DNA of 64,000 nt from Petrolisthes cinctipes. Taxonomy: Eukaryota; Arthropoda; Malacostraca; Decapoda; Porcellanidae. Of this stretch, positions 22,278-32,641 are shown in pieces. The notes under the pieces are model-generated. The model was not told the origin of the DNA. It made no database searches and was given only the letters and a program-made list of their open reading frames with translations. The position numbers and the translations under genes were made by a program. The first letter of the stretch is position 1. Every line of letters starts with the position of its first letter. The stretch spans positions 410,501 through 474,500 of the forward strand of contig JAWQEG010000259.1 in assembly GCA_033782935.1 (NCBI GenBank), written 5' to 3'.

Positions 22278-25019
22278 TCAAGATTCTTCAGAGTCTGGTA
22301 TTATCTCTCCAAGGCTCTCTGCTAACTCTTCCAAAGTCTGCTGGAACAAGTTAGACAAAAAGTTAGAACCCCTATCAGACTGTATCTCATTAGGTAACCC
22401 AAACTTCATACAAAATCCCAACAATGCTTTCACAACAGCCTTAGCATTCATAGTTCTGAGGGGAATTGCCTCAGGGTACCTAGTACAAGGGTCTAATATG
22501 GTAAGAAGGTACTGAAATCCAATAGAAGTGGTAGGAAGTGGACCCACTATGTCTATGATTAACTTTGAGAAAGGCGGTCCAATAGCAGGGATGGGAATTA
22601 GGGGAGACTTAGATGGTTTCTGGTTAGGCCGTCCCACAACCTGACATGTATGACAACTTCTCACATGCTGGTACACATCAGCCCTCATGGCAGGCCAGTA
22701 AAATTCTGCCCTAAGCCGTTCAAGTGTCTTCCTCACTCCTAAGTGGGCAGCAAAGGGAATATCATGAGCTAGCCTAATTAGTTCCTGCCGACACCCACTT
22801 GGCACAACTAACTGGTGTACATCCCTCAATCCCTCATCCACACTAGTATGAGGAGGTCTCCACCTCCTGTACAAAACTCCATCCTTCTCATATAAACATG
22901 ATCCCTTCTCTTCCCCCACATTTTCAACTGCCAGGCCCCTTAACTCTTGGATACCTGGGTCACTACCTTGCAAATTCTTAAATTTATCAACATCAACACA
23001 CTCTAAAGACAACTGCTTACTAGAGGTATCTGAAAAAAGATTAGTTAAAGAAAGGTCGTCCGGTGATTCTCCATCGCCGTCGACGTCCTCCACTGTTGGG
23101 TCGGAAGGAGTTAAAACTGCCTCGGCTGCTTCCACACGTCGGCTCTCCTCCACCCTTGACATTGATCGGGTCACGGTACATACGGGGAAGTTCATCTGGT
23201 CCTCTTCCTTCACAACTTCGGCAGGTACAGGATCCTTGATCATTACTGGGGCACTCACTTCTTCACCCCTAACCAAATCATTCCCAAGTATTAAATCCAC
23301 ATCAGGCTCTGGCAATGACTCCACCACTCCAACCTGTGCCGTCCCTTTAAATAAATTACAACTCACCCTACACTCCACCAAAGGAACCGTCAAGGAGCCT
23401 CCAACTCCCCTGAGCAAAACAAAATTCTTGGAATTCACCTCAACATGTTTCGGTCTTACCCACAGAGTAATTGTAGAACCAGTGTCTCGGAGTATCTTAA
23501 CAGGATGCTGGGATTCCCCCAGCTTGACCAACCCATCAGACCGATACGGAGCGTAACAATCCCCAGCCGTAGTATCCGTAGCTACCGACTGGACAACAGC
23601 TCCTGTAACGTCAGACATGGGAACAGCATCCACTGCACCCTTCCCTCCTTCTGAAAGAACTCTATCTTTAGAAGTGGGTAAAACAGAGTTATCCCTACTA
23701 TCCTTTCGGGGCTCAGAAACTGTGACAATAGCCCTGTCACAAGAAACAAAATTAGTTGTCCTAACAACTCCTGCCTTTCTCCAACATCTGTCTACAGTAT
23801 GCCCTGTTTTGTGGCAATAAGTACATGTGAAAGTTCGTATCCAAGGTTTGTGTGGAGTGCGTGTATGTGTTTGTTCATGTGAGATACCTGGGGGACTGGG
23901 GCTGGTGAAATGAGTGTTTTTAGAATTCGGGGAGACATCGCTAACATAATTTTTATTATTGGTGGTTGGAGGGGGTCTATTTTGCCCTTTGTCTCTGGCT
24001 TTAAATTGCTTCCTGACTAAAACGTAATCATCAGCATAAACTGCAGCTTCCTCAACTGTCTTTACTCTCTTATCACTTATAAACATCTGCAAATCTGGCT
24101 CCATCTGGCTCAGAAATTGCTCCAACTTAACCACCTCCTCCAACCTACAATAATTATCTTCTACTTCCTCACTCCTTATCCATGCTTGAAATAGGTCACT
24201 CTGATATTTCATAAATTCAATCCATGTCTCATTAGGGCGTTTCTTACTATTACGGTACCTCTGTCTGTAAGCTTCTGGTCTTAATTCATACGTCCTCAGT
24301 ACAGCAGACTTTAAGGTTTCATAATTCAAAGATTCCTGAAAACTGAGAGCATCAAATGCTCTTAAAGCTTTACCACAAAATACTGACTGTGCTAGCGTTG
24401 ACCATCGTTCCTTCGGCCACCCACTATCCTCTGCTACCTTCTCAAATCTCTGGAAAAATTCAGCAACATGGTCCTCATCAAACTTAGGAACCAACCTGTG
24501 CTGTTCTGATGACACACCCGACGCAACCTGTCGTCGTGGCTCATGGTCCACTTTATATTTCTCCAACTCCAATTCCAGTTTCCTTTGCTCAAGCTCTATC
24601 TGAGCTCTCCTTTCCTCTCTCTCAAACTCCATCTGAGCTCTCCTTTCCTCTCTCTCAGACTGTAATTGTAGCATACGGAACTCATGGTCACGTGCAGCTT
24701 GGTCATTCCCAAATTGTTTATTCGGAATCACAGTGGTTTCAAGCAAATCAGAATGTACAGACCAGTCACTTACGACAGAAGCATTATCCTTCCTTTCAGC
24801 AAAATCATATAATTCAGTGCCGCATAGATGGTGGCAAATCAGGTTAGCTAGTGGAAATGCGTTGGAACTTTCAAAGGCAAGTCCCAACTTCTGTGCAACA
24901 AGTAATAATTCCTCTCTCCTCAGTGCTCTTACTCTCTCGGGATTAGGACTTGAATTAATAAAATCTGCAGCATCCTGCTCAGAAGTGAGATGAAGTGGAG
25001 CACACTTTTCACTAGCCAC
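22278..25019 (-). CDS. Gypsy gag-protease-integrase polyprotein, C-terminally truncated
   Basis: 913 codons open. Residues 105-160 form an Arg/Glu-rich coiled coil (EREERRAQMEFEREERRAQ). Residues 165-335 resemble a capsid/SCAN-like gag domain. A CCHC zinc knuckle lies at 399-412 (CTYCHKTGHTVDRC). The aspartic protease has DTGS at 512-515 and ILGNDL near 577. The integrase zinc domain is H752, H759, C789, C792, followed by core acidic residues D823 (IDIVGPL) and D882 (IQSDRGSNF). After TLEEL the frame runs into an out-of-frame deletion junction near 22300-22330 and stops, so the third acidic residue of the DDE triad and the rest of integrase are absent. Gag packages RNA, protease matures the particle and integrase joins cDNA to the genome. 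The start at 25019 is the first ATG after a 150-nt leader. Confidence 0.9.
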   Translation of the reverse strand: MASEKCAPLHLTSEQDAADFINSSPNPERVRALRREELLLVAQKLGLAFESSNAFPLANLICHHLCGTELYDFAERKDNASVVSDWSVHSDLLETTVIPNKQFGNDQAARDHEFRMLQLQSEREERRAQMEFEREERRAQIELEQRKLELELEKYKVDHEPRRQVASGVSSEQHRLVPKFDEDHVAEFFQRFEKVAEDSGWPKERWSTLAQSVFCGKALRAFDALSFQESLNYETLKSAVLRTYELRPEAYRQRYRNSKKRPNETWIEFMKYQSDLFQAWIRSEEVEDNYCRLEEVVKLEQFLSQMEPDLQMFISDKRVKTVEEAAVYADDYVLVRKQFKARDKGQNRPPPTTNNKNYVSDVSPNSKNTHFTSPSPPGISHEQTHTRTPHKPWIRTFTCTYCHKTGHTVDRCWRKAGVVRTTNFVSCDRAIVTVSEPRKDSRDNSVLPTSKDRVLSEGGKGAVDAVPMSDVTGAVVQSVATDTTAGDCYAPYRSDGLVKLGESQHPVKILRDTGSTITLWVRPKHVEVNSKNFVLLRGVGGSLTVPLVECRVSCNLFKGTAQVGVVESLPEPDVDLILGNDLVRGEEVSAPVMIKDPVPAEVVKEEDQMNFPVCTVTRSMSRVEESRRVEAAEAVLTPSDPTVEDVDGDGESPDDLSLTNLFSDTSSKQLSLECVDVDKFKNLQGSDPGIQELRGLAVENVGEEKGSCLYEKDGVLYRRWRPPHTSVDEGLRDVHQLVVPSGCRQELIRLAHDIPFAAHLGVRKTLERLRAEFYWPAMRADVYQHVRSCHTCQVVGRPNQKPSKSPLIPIPAIGPPFSKLIIDIVGPLPTTSIGFQYLLTILDPCTRYPEAIPLRTMNAKAVVKALLGFCMKFGLPNEIQSDRGSNFLSNLFQQTLEELAESLGEIIPDSEES

Positions 25020-25142
25020 ACCCTGAGTCTCTATTGCTGACTAACTATTAGGCAAAGTACACAAAAATGGAAAATGCAATACAAGAAAAATACAACAGTA
25101 ATGCAATGATAGAACACCAGTATCAGTTCAGCAAAAATTGTA

Positions 25143-25161
25143 AATCCTGGCTAGGTCGCCA
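25143..25161 (-). other. Gypsy primer-binding site
   Basis: On the plus strand TCCTGGCTAGGTCGCCA ends with CCA, like a tRNA 3' end. Its complement lies seven bases inside the 5' LTR on the minus strand. The TCCTGG...CGCCA pattern suggests tRNA-Arg; this is tentative. Confidence 0.6.
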
Positions 25162-25168
25162 ATTTATA

Positions 25169-26330
25169 TGTTACGGACGGAGGGTAGAGATATGGTACAG
25201 TACTAGTCACTAGACTAGTCTTACTCCAAAGTTAGCTATCAACAGATTGAAATAGCACTGGGTGGCAGGTATCTGACTATTAAAGTTATGAATTATAAGT
25301 AAAAGTACAAACCCAGCCTATATGAAAGAATGCTAACTCAACCCAAAGAGACCGTCCATACATATAACCAGGTTCGGATTCAATGAATAAAAGATGATTT
25401 TCTATAATATATATTAACAATAAGAACAAACACAAAGACAAACAATAAATACTGAAAGAATTAGTAAATGAAATCAAGAGTTCCCAACTATGACAGAACG
25501 TGAGACAGAGTTCCCAAAATATATAATGCACTTGCAATAACCACTCAACAGCTCACTACCACTGTGCCATCACTTCAATAACACAAGGCTCTAGGCACAC
25601 GTAAGCACAGAATCAATCTATCAATAATGATAGTAAGTTAGCACTTCACTGGCACATATAATAATTACACATCAATGCATCACAACACACATGTAATAAT
25701 ATAATAATAGTAATAATAGTTAATATGAGAGTGACCCTATGTTACTGTGAGAAGAATATAGAAGTAAACACAGAATTATACTTATCAAACGTTGCGAGTC
25801 TCCTCCGAATCTCAATACACTCACACACTTACAAAACCCAACTGAGTTGACCCTGTCCCACTGGTAAACTGACTGTACTGGCTTAACCCCTGGCCTTATA
25901 TTCCATTGGCTAAACAAAGGGTATACTGTTAGCTTCACAAAGACAAGCAATCGCGTCTCCGAATTGTTCCTTTAACACTGACTTAAGTACACATCACTCA
26001 TACGTTCCCTCCCAAGAAACTATTGGGAGTCAATAAGAACGAAGACGGACAGTTTAGGACAGTTTATCACAACATGCAGCTGGCCAGAGGGGGAGATAAG
26101 GTGTAGGAATCCAGCAAATCTGCTGGCCATGACAGTCTCACCCTTCTGACAAGAATACTTAAAGAAAATGGAATAATTAGATAAGCTAGCTTCGTACACA
26201 TTAGATAAGATAGCGTCGCACACACAACAAATCCGTGCGGGCTTGTACTACCATCTCACAGCTACTCTCACAGTCGCTGTAAAAAATGGATAGCAATATT
26301 AACACATTAATTATTCAGGCACGCGTAACA
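25169..26330 (-). repeat. Gypsy 5' LTR
   Basis: Right copy in plus coordinates, 5' LTR for the minus-strand element. It differs from the other LTR by about ten substitutions and one 1-base insertion. Confidence 0.9.
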
Positions 26331-26382
26331 ACACACACACACACACACACACACACATTCACTATCTCTCTCTCTCTCTCTA
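26331..26382. repeat. (AC)n and (CT)n microsatellites
   Basis: An AC run directly abuts the Gypsy 5' LTR and is followed by a CT run. Further GT/GTTT-rich repeats lie at 26660-26830. Confidence 0.9.
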
Positions 26383-26935
26383 TTCCATCATTATAATTTT
26401 CCCAAGAATTCCACTTACTTATGACTTCAATACCAAAGCAGAAATAGCCTGAACGGGAACATATTGCCATTCTAAGTATAATAATTTCCTTCATGTACAG
26501 TATATAATATTATATATATTTGCATTATGATTATTTATTGCAAAAATTCGAATGCAGGTGGAAATTAGGTCTCTTTCGTCAATGTTTCTTTTGTAAATAA
26601 AAAAAATAATTATAGTGTTTTTTTTTTATATCACATCAGACGCATTTTATAAACGCTTCTGTGTGTGTATGTGTGTGTGTGTGTGTGTTTGTTTGCTTGT
26701 TTGTTTCTTTGTTTGTTTGTGTTTACAGTAACTATCAAGAGTCCTGCATCAGGTGTGTGTGTGAGTGTGTTTGTATGTGTGTGTGTGTGTGTGTAAGAGT
26801 TTATGTGTATGTGTGTGTGTGTGTAAGCAAGTGAACCAATTTAATGAACAGAACGAACCAATAATACCGAGACCAACCAACATTATTCTATAGTTTTATA
26901 TCATTTGTCTTTTTTTTCATAGACTGGAGTGCCTT

Positions 26936-27022
26936 GATTCCTCCAAAGTATGCAAGGAAACAACAGACCCGCATGAAGAAATAAATAATGGTATCCTGTT
27001 GCCTGGAATAGTTAGGAGGAAT
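26936..27022. repeat. Dispersed hairpin family copy
   Basis: The arms GATTCCTCCAAAGTATGCAA and GGAATAGTTAGGAGGAATC are inverted. Inner arms are GGAAACAACAG and CTGTTGCC. The loop holds AATAATGGTATCC, shared in inverse with copies at 31499 and 35459. Confidence 0.75.
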
Positions 27023-27484
27023 CATTGGTTCCACATTTACCACCCAAAACAATGTCAGTGCTGAAGTGAGTCAGAATCATTTAGAATAATAATGTGTACA
27101 GAAAAAAATATAATATACAAAGTGTGTCCTTAGAACGCCCCCCTTACCCCCCTTCCCGACCTCCCCCCCTAACCTCCCGAATCTACCACAAACCTTCCCC
27201 TGCTCCCGACCTTACCTCCCCCTTCTCCCCCTCTCCTTCTCACCTGGGTATTGTGGAGGTACAAATATAATTAAGGCGGTATTCCACTGAGGCAACACAG
27301 CAACATGTTGCATGCGATTTGTAGAGCTTTCAACAAAAATGTTGAATGCGGCTTTCAACATTATGTTGAATGCTGCCGCAACAAGCAACATCGTTGTTGC
27401 TTGTTGCATGCGGCGTACGATGTTGACTGTTGAATGCAACAAGACCAATTCCATTGATTCAACAAAAGCTCAGTTGTCAACAAG

Positions 27485-27788
27485 ATGTCTCAGGTGACGG
27501 TCACTGCTGCTGCGTATTTAGTGATACGTAATGCCCGCAAAACACGTAAAAGGAAACATCGATGGTGGAAGAAAGAACTGTTTATTGGCAATGTCACAGC
27601 TCATAATGACTTTCTTGGAAGGTTACTTGCCAATGATCAATCCTTATTTACAAACTTTTCAAGGATGAGTGTGGAGGACTTTAATATCCTTCTCGAGAAA
27701 GTAGGCCCGAAAATCATGAAGAGTGACACGAATTGCCGAGAAGCCATACCACCTAAAATCCGGCTTCTAGTCACATTGCGTTTCTTGC
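27485..27788 (+). pseudogene. Harbinger transposase N-terminal remnant
   Basis: From the ATG at 27485 the frame reads a basic stretch (KTRKRKHRWWKKELF), then FLGRLLANDQSLFTNFSRMS, DFNILLEKVGPKI, DTNCREAIPPKIRLLVTLRF. This is the N-terminal part of HARBI1-like transposases ahead of the catalytic DDE domain. After about residue 101 the frame enters antisense MADF-gene sequence and ends at 27868. The DDE domain is absent, so it is not functional. Confidence 0.8.
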
Positions 27789-27951
27789 TCTTCACCGTCG
27801 CTACATCACATTGGTATTGTTCAGCTAATAGCCGCAGTGCATCAAGTTTTACTAGATTATTTTTATAATCTTTTAACCGTATATCCCATAGGACTTGACT
27901 ATTTCTGTAACTTTCTATAAAGTCCGCGGTTTTCTCTTGGGACCAGCTCAT
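27786..27951 (-). pseudogene. Harbinger-associated MADF (Myb/SANT-like) protein remnant
   Basis: On the minus strand from the ATG at 27951: MSWSQEKTADFIESYRNSQV, LWDIRLKDYKN, LDALRLLAEQYQCDVATVKS. This is the start of a MADF domain, the DNA-binding partner protein of Harbinger elements. The frame continues to 27637 only as antisense of the transposase remnant. Confidence 0.75.
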
Positions 27952-28221
27952 TTTGTTGCTTTCAACACCACTGATTTCCCGTGACTGGCGGGTAGGCGTT
28001 CAACACCAGGCAACAGGCTAAAACTTGTTGAATGCGGCACGCTACACGTCAACATGTTGAAATGTGTTGCATGCCACACAGCCGCATGCTACATGTTGCC
28101 TCCTGTTGAACCAGTGGAATCGCACTTAGGATATGCATCAGTGTTGCATGCCACATGTTGCCAAAATGTTGCCTCAGTGGAATACCGCCTAAAATTTTTT
28201 TAATGTAGGTTCCCCCTCGAT

Positions 28222-28492
28222 CCTTTCCTTCCTTCCTTCCACTTTCCTTTCATTCCTTTCCCTTACTCTTTCCTTTCATTCCTTTCCCTTACTTTTTCAT
28301 TTTATTCCTTTCCCCTACTCTTTCCTTTCATTCCTTTCCCCTACACATTCCTTTCATTCCTTTCCCCTACTCTTTCCTTTTATTCCTTTCCCCTACTCTT
28401 TCCTTTCATTCCTTTCCCCTACTCTTTTCTTTCATTCCTTTCCCTTACTTTTTCCTTTCATTCCTTTCCCCTACTCTTTCCTTTCATTTGGC
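28222..28492. repeat. 26-bp pyrimidine tandem repeat
   Basis: About ten units of the type TTTCATTCCTTTCCCCTACT then CTTTCC. One strand is almost all pyrimidine. Confidence 0.9.
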
Positions 28493-28568
28493 ACTAAGGA
28501 ACTTGATATTGGGAGAAATTGACCATTTTTCACTTAGGCTGTACCACCCATTCATGTGTCCAACTGTA

Positions 28569-28744
28569 CGCTCGTGATACATAATTTCTGACCAGAGTGT
28601 GAGGAGCAGAAAGCTTCGAATCGCCTGGTATTGCTCATTTCCCCACCCAGTACACCTATAGAGGCTGAGTCAATGCAGGGTATGTGTGTGTGTGTGTGTG
28701 GTGTCTGCCGTTCGTCTCTGGTCAGGGATTACGTATCACGAGTG
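28569..28744. mobile_element. MITE with CACTCGTGATAC ends, copy 1
   Basis: TA flanks both ends. Termini are GCTCGTGATACATAATTTCT (first base pairs variant) and the inverse ACGTATCACGAGTG. The interior contains CATTTCCCCACCCAGTACAC and a (GT)n run. The second copy is at 31154-31325. Confidence 0.8.
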
Positions 28745-29184
28745 TACTGGACTTTTTTTCCATGGTCTTAGCTGTATGGTGGGTAGATAGATGCTTTGAT
28801 TTAAGGATGATATAATATCAAGTTAGTTAAAGCTTGGAACACGTACCCCGCTGGATGAGGGAGAAAGTGATATTTTAGATCTTGGGATTTTAAAGGACAT
28901 CTATGGAATATTGGGTAATCTATGTCGAAAAATTAGGAATTCCTTGCTTGATCTTCGGTATTTACACGATATATTTTCATATAAACATTTAATTAATTAA
29001 GATAAGTATCTCATGAGTACATTATTTTATCTGTATAAACTAATATTATTATCCTGATGTAAAGTTTAATACATTGAGTCTTGGGATTTCTTGGGAATTT
29101 TTGGCGAGACGTATAAGGAATTTCACTAGAAATTATTTTCCTCTGTCAAGTTGGCAACTCTGATGATGGGGACCTGTCGACTAG

Positions 29185-29592
29185 CAGTGTTGCCAGGTGC
29201 ATGGAAATTTCTCTGTTTTAGTGAATTTTGAAGTCTACAAATAGGGAAATTTCTACCAGACGAAATACCAAAAAGGTAACCAATGTTCAGGAGTAAACAG
29301 GGAATTATTGAGGTAAAAAAGGGAAATTCTAAAGTTGAAGTTGAGGTAAAAAGGGAAATCCTGACGTTAAAATTGAGGCAAAAAGGGGAAATTCTAATGT
29401 TGAAGTTGAGGTAAAAAGGGAAATCCTGACGCTAAAGTTGAGGTAAAAAAGGAAAATTCTAATGTTGAAGTTGAGGTAAAAAGAGAAATCCTGACGTTAA
29501 AGTTGAGGTAAAAAAAAAAGGAAAATTCTGATATTAATTTATTAAAGCTGGGGAATTTTCGTGAAAAAAGCACAGACCGGTTGGCAACACTG
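29185..29592. mobile_element. CAGTGTTGCCA MITE with internal 65-bp repeats
   Basis: Ends CAGTGTTGCCAGG and TTGGCAACACTG are inverted, as in the MITE at 49878. Inside, 29310-29520 holds about seven 32-33 bp units of TTGAGGTAAAAAGGGAAA that alternate between two endings (TTCTAATGTTGAAG and TCCTGACGTTAAAG). No clear 8-bp duplication was seen here. It is probably hAT-type by its relative at 49878. Confidence 0.7.
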
Positions 29593-29639
29593 AATAGACC
29601 TGTTGGCAATACTGACAGCTGCCATATTTGTTTACATAT

Positions 29640-30400
29640 CTGACAGAATTTGTATATTATTATTTTTTTAGTCAAATAACCAGCCAAAAAAATAATAATG
29701 AACCTACTCACCTTAATAATTAATAACTCTACCCCATTAATTAATAATAATAATAAGGATAATGGGTAAATAAAGGAACCAGCACCACCATTAATTAATT
29801 AAGAAGGAAAATAATGAAAAATGGGTAAGTTTTATTGATTTTTTTTTTAAAATATATATATATTTTTTTCTGTGGGTCGGTGACTATATTGGATTAATTT
29901 AGAGAATTACTTTATTCACTGTATTGGGTAAATAGTGAAAGAATTACCGGTAAATATTGAAATAATTACCGGTAAATATTGAAATAATGAGTAAGTTATG
30001 AAGCAAGTTTATTTATTATTATTATATATTATTATTTTTATTTATTTATTTTTATGCAAGCTTATAACATTATAATTATGTGAGTTGGTCACTATATTAT
30101 AATAAAGGAACCAAAACCACCATTAAATTTATTAACTTAGCAGCTGAGGTAAAGAACAAATTTTTATAATATATATATGTTAGTGTAGGATTGGATTGGC
30201 TGACACACAATGGGTCGATTCCACAGTCATTCCTAGTGGTTAGTAAGCACGCAAACGAAAGAATGTTAGCCGTGTAAATGACTTATGAGTGAATTATTTA
30301 ATGAATTTGTTGGTGAGTAAACCATGCAGTGATCATCATTATCTAACTGTTGGATAGATTTTGTGAATGTTTATAATCAGCTTTTGGAAAATAGGTTACA
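29640..30400. other. AT-rich sequence without a gene
   Basis: Many TTATTA and AATTA runs. A fragment at 30208-30310 (GGGTCGATTCCACAGTC, then TAAATGACTTATGAGTGAAT) matches in inverse the PIF-like element at 44278-44505. Confidence 0.5.
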
Positions 30401-30407
30401 GGGTTTC

Positions 30408-30436
30408 TAACCCCCCCCCCCAAGCCTGTCCCCCTA
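30408..30436. repeat. G/C-rich AAGCCTGTCCCC motif, single unit
   Basis: A poly-C run followed by AAGCCTGTCCCCCTAC, the same unit as in the arrays at 31366, 38325, 43024, 43648 and 44497. Confidence 0.7.
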
Positions 30437-30507
30437 CGCTGACTTATATAATATTTATTATTATAATGTTTTTTATTTCAGTATGTTTAGTTCGGCACAG
30501 GACAATA

Positions 30508-30670
30508 TAGCCCAGCCCAACCCAACCAAACCCAACCCATAACATCAAAACCCAGCCCAGCCCATTACATCACAACAAACCCAGCCCAACCCAACCCAGC
30601 ACATCAAAACACAACCCAGCCCATCACAACACAACCCAGCCCATCACAACACAATTCGACACATCACATT
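30508..30670. repeat. CCCAGCCCAACC degenerate minisatellite
   Basis: Repeated CCCAACCCAGCCCATCACA-like words over about 160 bp. Confidence 0.8.
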
Positions 30671-31153
30671 ACTGGTATGATTTTTTTAGAGGAACAAGTG
30701 ACTCTCCAATTTGGCCACAACAGAAGAGCTCTTTATTTTATTTATTTATTTACTTTTGTATTTATTATTATTATATTTTTTTATACTTCAACCTCGTTTG
30801 TTTATGAACTATATGAAAAAAAAAAGTACAGTTGGAAACATAAATGCACCTCAATCCCAAAGTCAGTCACTTAAAATATTTTACTTATTATTTAATGCAT
30901 ACCAAGGAAATCACTTTGCCCGTATGGTAAAAATAAATAACAGAAACCTGTGATAAGGACAAAATGTAAAATAAAACCGTGGGTATTCAATAACAAAAGC
31001 CTGGAAAAATTTTTGGTGGTGTTCAGTGAGAGAATGAATGAGTGGATACGGAAATGGAGGCAAAGGAAGAACAGAAGTCAGGGAAATATATTTGGTGATC
31101 TTCATTTCAGTAGAGAACAGAGCGTATAATTATATGGTGGATAACAGACAGTA

Positions 31154-31325
31154 CACTCGTGATACATAATTTCTGACCAGAGTGTGAGGATCAGAAAGCT
31201 TCGAATCGCCTGGTATTGCTCATTTCCCCACCCAGTACACCTATAGAGGCTGAGTTCGAAGGCAGGGTATGTGTGTGTGTGGTGCCTGCCGTTCGTCTCT
31301 GGTCATGGATTACGTATCACGAGTG
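31154..31325. mobile_element. MITE with CACTCGTGATAC ends, copy 2
   Basis: TA flanks at 31152-31153 and 31326-31327. Inverted termini begin CACTCGTGATACATAATTTC. It is highly similar to the copy at 28569-28744. Confidence 0.85.
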
Positions 31326-31365
31326 TACTGTAATCTATGGATATTATGAATTTCAGATATAACGA

Positions 31366-31436
31366 CCCTCAAGCCTGTCCCCCTATTCCCGCACCCCCCT
31401 AAACTCCCCCCAAGCCTGTCCCCGCACTCCCTTGAG
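31366..31436. repeat. G/C-rich AAGCCTGTCCCC array, short
   Basis: Two units containing AAGCCTGTCCCCCTATTCCC and GCACCCCCC. Confidence 0.8.
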
Positions 31437-31498
31437 TGTATAGTGTAGTAAAGTGACGTAAAAGGGAGGGTACAGTTTTGGCATTTTTAGAGATAATT

Positions 31499-31587
31499 AT
31501 TCCTCCAAACTAGGCTATTCCCAGCAACAGAACACCATTAATTATTTTTGTTAATCTTGTCCTGTTTCCCGGCATACTTTGAAGGAC
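31499..31587. repeat. Dispersed hairpin family copy
   Basis: The left arm ATTCCTCCAAACTAGGCTAT pairs with the right arm CCGGCATACTTTGAAGGA; inner arms are CAACAG and CTGTTTCC. The loop contains ACACCATTAATTATTTTTGT, conserved in other copies. Confidence 0.7.
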
Positions 31588-31649
31588 TGAAGGCGCTCTA
31601 GTTGTACCAAAGGTGTATTATCCCCTTATGTTGTGATTACACTACTGTA

Positions 31650-31866
31650 CAGCCACTATCAAATATCCACCGACACTTTCCTTCCATCATGCAAATAGAT
31701 CTGTATCATATCAAAATATAATTATCATACAACACCATACGTCAACTCAACCCCCTCATTTATTTATTTTTATGAGGTGCTGCAAAACAATACACGTGTT
31801 GTTCTTTATTACCAAGATATTTACTACGATGGAAGGAAAGGGTCGGTGGATATTTGATTGTGGCTG
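31650..31866. mobile_element. MITE with CAGCCACWATCAAATA ends, short copy
   Basis: TA flanks both ends. It matches the element at 16863-17198 in reverse orientation (GGTGCTGCAAAACAAT, CAACCCCCTC) but lacks the internal tandem duplication. Confidence 0.8.
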
Positions 31867-31918
31867 TACATCCCTCTATAACTCTGGTCCTCTGAAATAA
31901 GTGACCCAATAACTCCCC

Positions 31919-31943
31919 ATATATATATATATATATATATATA
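31919..31943. repeat. (AT)n microsatellite
   Basis: Twelve TA units. Confidence 0.9.
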
Positions 31944-32641
31944 CGGTATATCAAACTTGGTTCACTATAGGAGACAGAAATATCATCCATTTTTTTTTTA
32001 TAACAAACTTTCCCATATAACTTCAGGCTTCTCTTTGTGGCAGAGTAACAGTTCAGAAGTCATGGTTTGTGTGTGGGAGGAATCATCATCATCATCATCA
32101 TTTTACATCTTTATTTGACATTATAATTGGGTTGTATGTGTGATAAACTTTCTTCCACTGGTTTCTGTTCGTTGCCAAATTGAATCAGTTAGGCCTAATT
32201 ACGTTTTATTTTTACCAGATGTATATTTTATCGCATTTCAATTTTCCTAAGTAGGAGACTGTCTGTATTCTACATGTTTGTGTGGTTTTTGTGGTTTATA
32301 TCTAATAGTTTTTCTTCTTTCTTTGCAGGTTGAGTCACCTTCCCATTTTTTATCCCATTTTTTGGGCATTGCCTCTGAGTTGACCTTTCCCAGCCTTCTC
32401 AGAGCAACATCTTCCTCTCTATCTGCTGAGTGAGTATGTTAGGAATATATTTGTTATTTATACCTTGTAATATTAGGACAGGGCTAACCAGTCACCCTCA
32501 CTACTTCACCTTTGACTTAAGATTAATAATTAACCTTTGAGCCAGGAAGATTCAAAATATTTTTTTAGTGTCAAATCAATAATTCCATCACTTGATTCTT
32601 AATATTCATTCAAGGGGCTCACTTTCACTCATGTTATACAG

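Larger units (their letters stand above)
19986..26330 (-). mobile_element. Ty3/Gypsy LTR retrotransposon, young, internally deleted
   Basis: Two LTRs of about 1161 bp (TGTTACG...GTAACA) bracket minus-strand coding sequence in the order gag, protease, integrase, RT fragment, RNase H. The LTRs differ at only about a dozen positions, so insertion was recent. ACAC flanks both ends (19982-19985 and 26331-26334), but the right flank is a CA repeat, which weakens this as a duplication. Placing integrase before RT is unlike typical Gypsy elements and resembles the GmR1-type lineage. Integrase lacks its C-terminal half and RT lacks its catalytic core, so the copy is non-autonomous yet retains LTRs, a primer site and a polypurine tract. 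Confidence 0.9.
27275..28189. mobile_element. PIF/Harbinger deletion derivative with two convergent gene remnants
   Basis: TIRs are GGCGGTATTCCACTGAGG and its inverse, and TAA flanks both ends (27272-27274 and 28190-28192). The subterminal zones (27290-27450 and 28010-28170) are full of CAACATGTTG-like words, possible transposase-binding sites. Inside, a transposase N-terminus on plus and a MADF-domain N-terminus on minus meet head-on at about 27787. The 3' halves of both genes are missing, which indicates one internal deletion in a two-gene autonomous element. Confidence 0.85.

Noticed and set aside
21895..22515. 206-codon plus-strand frame inside the Gypsy element
   Set aside because: Antisense of the integrase and linker coding region; no independent signal.
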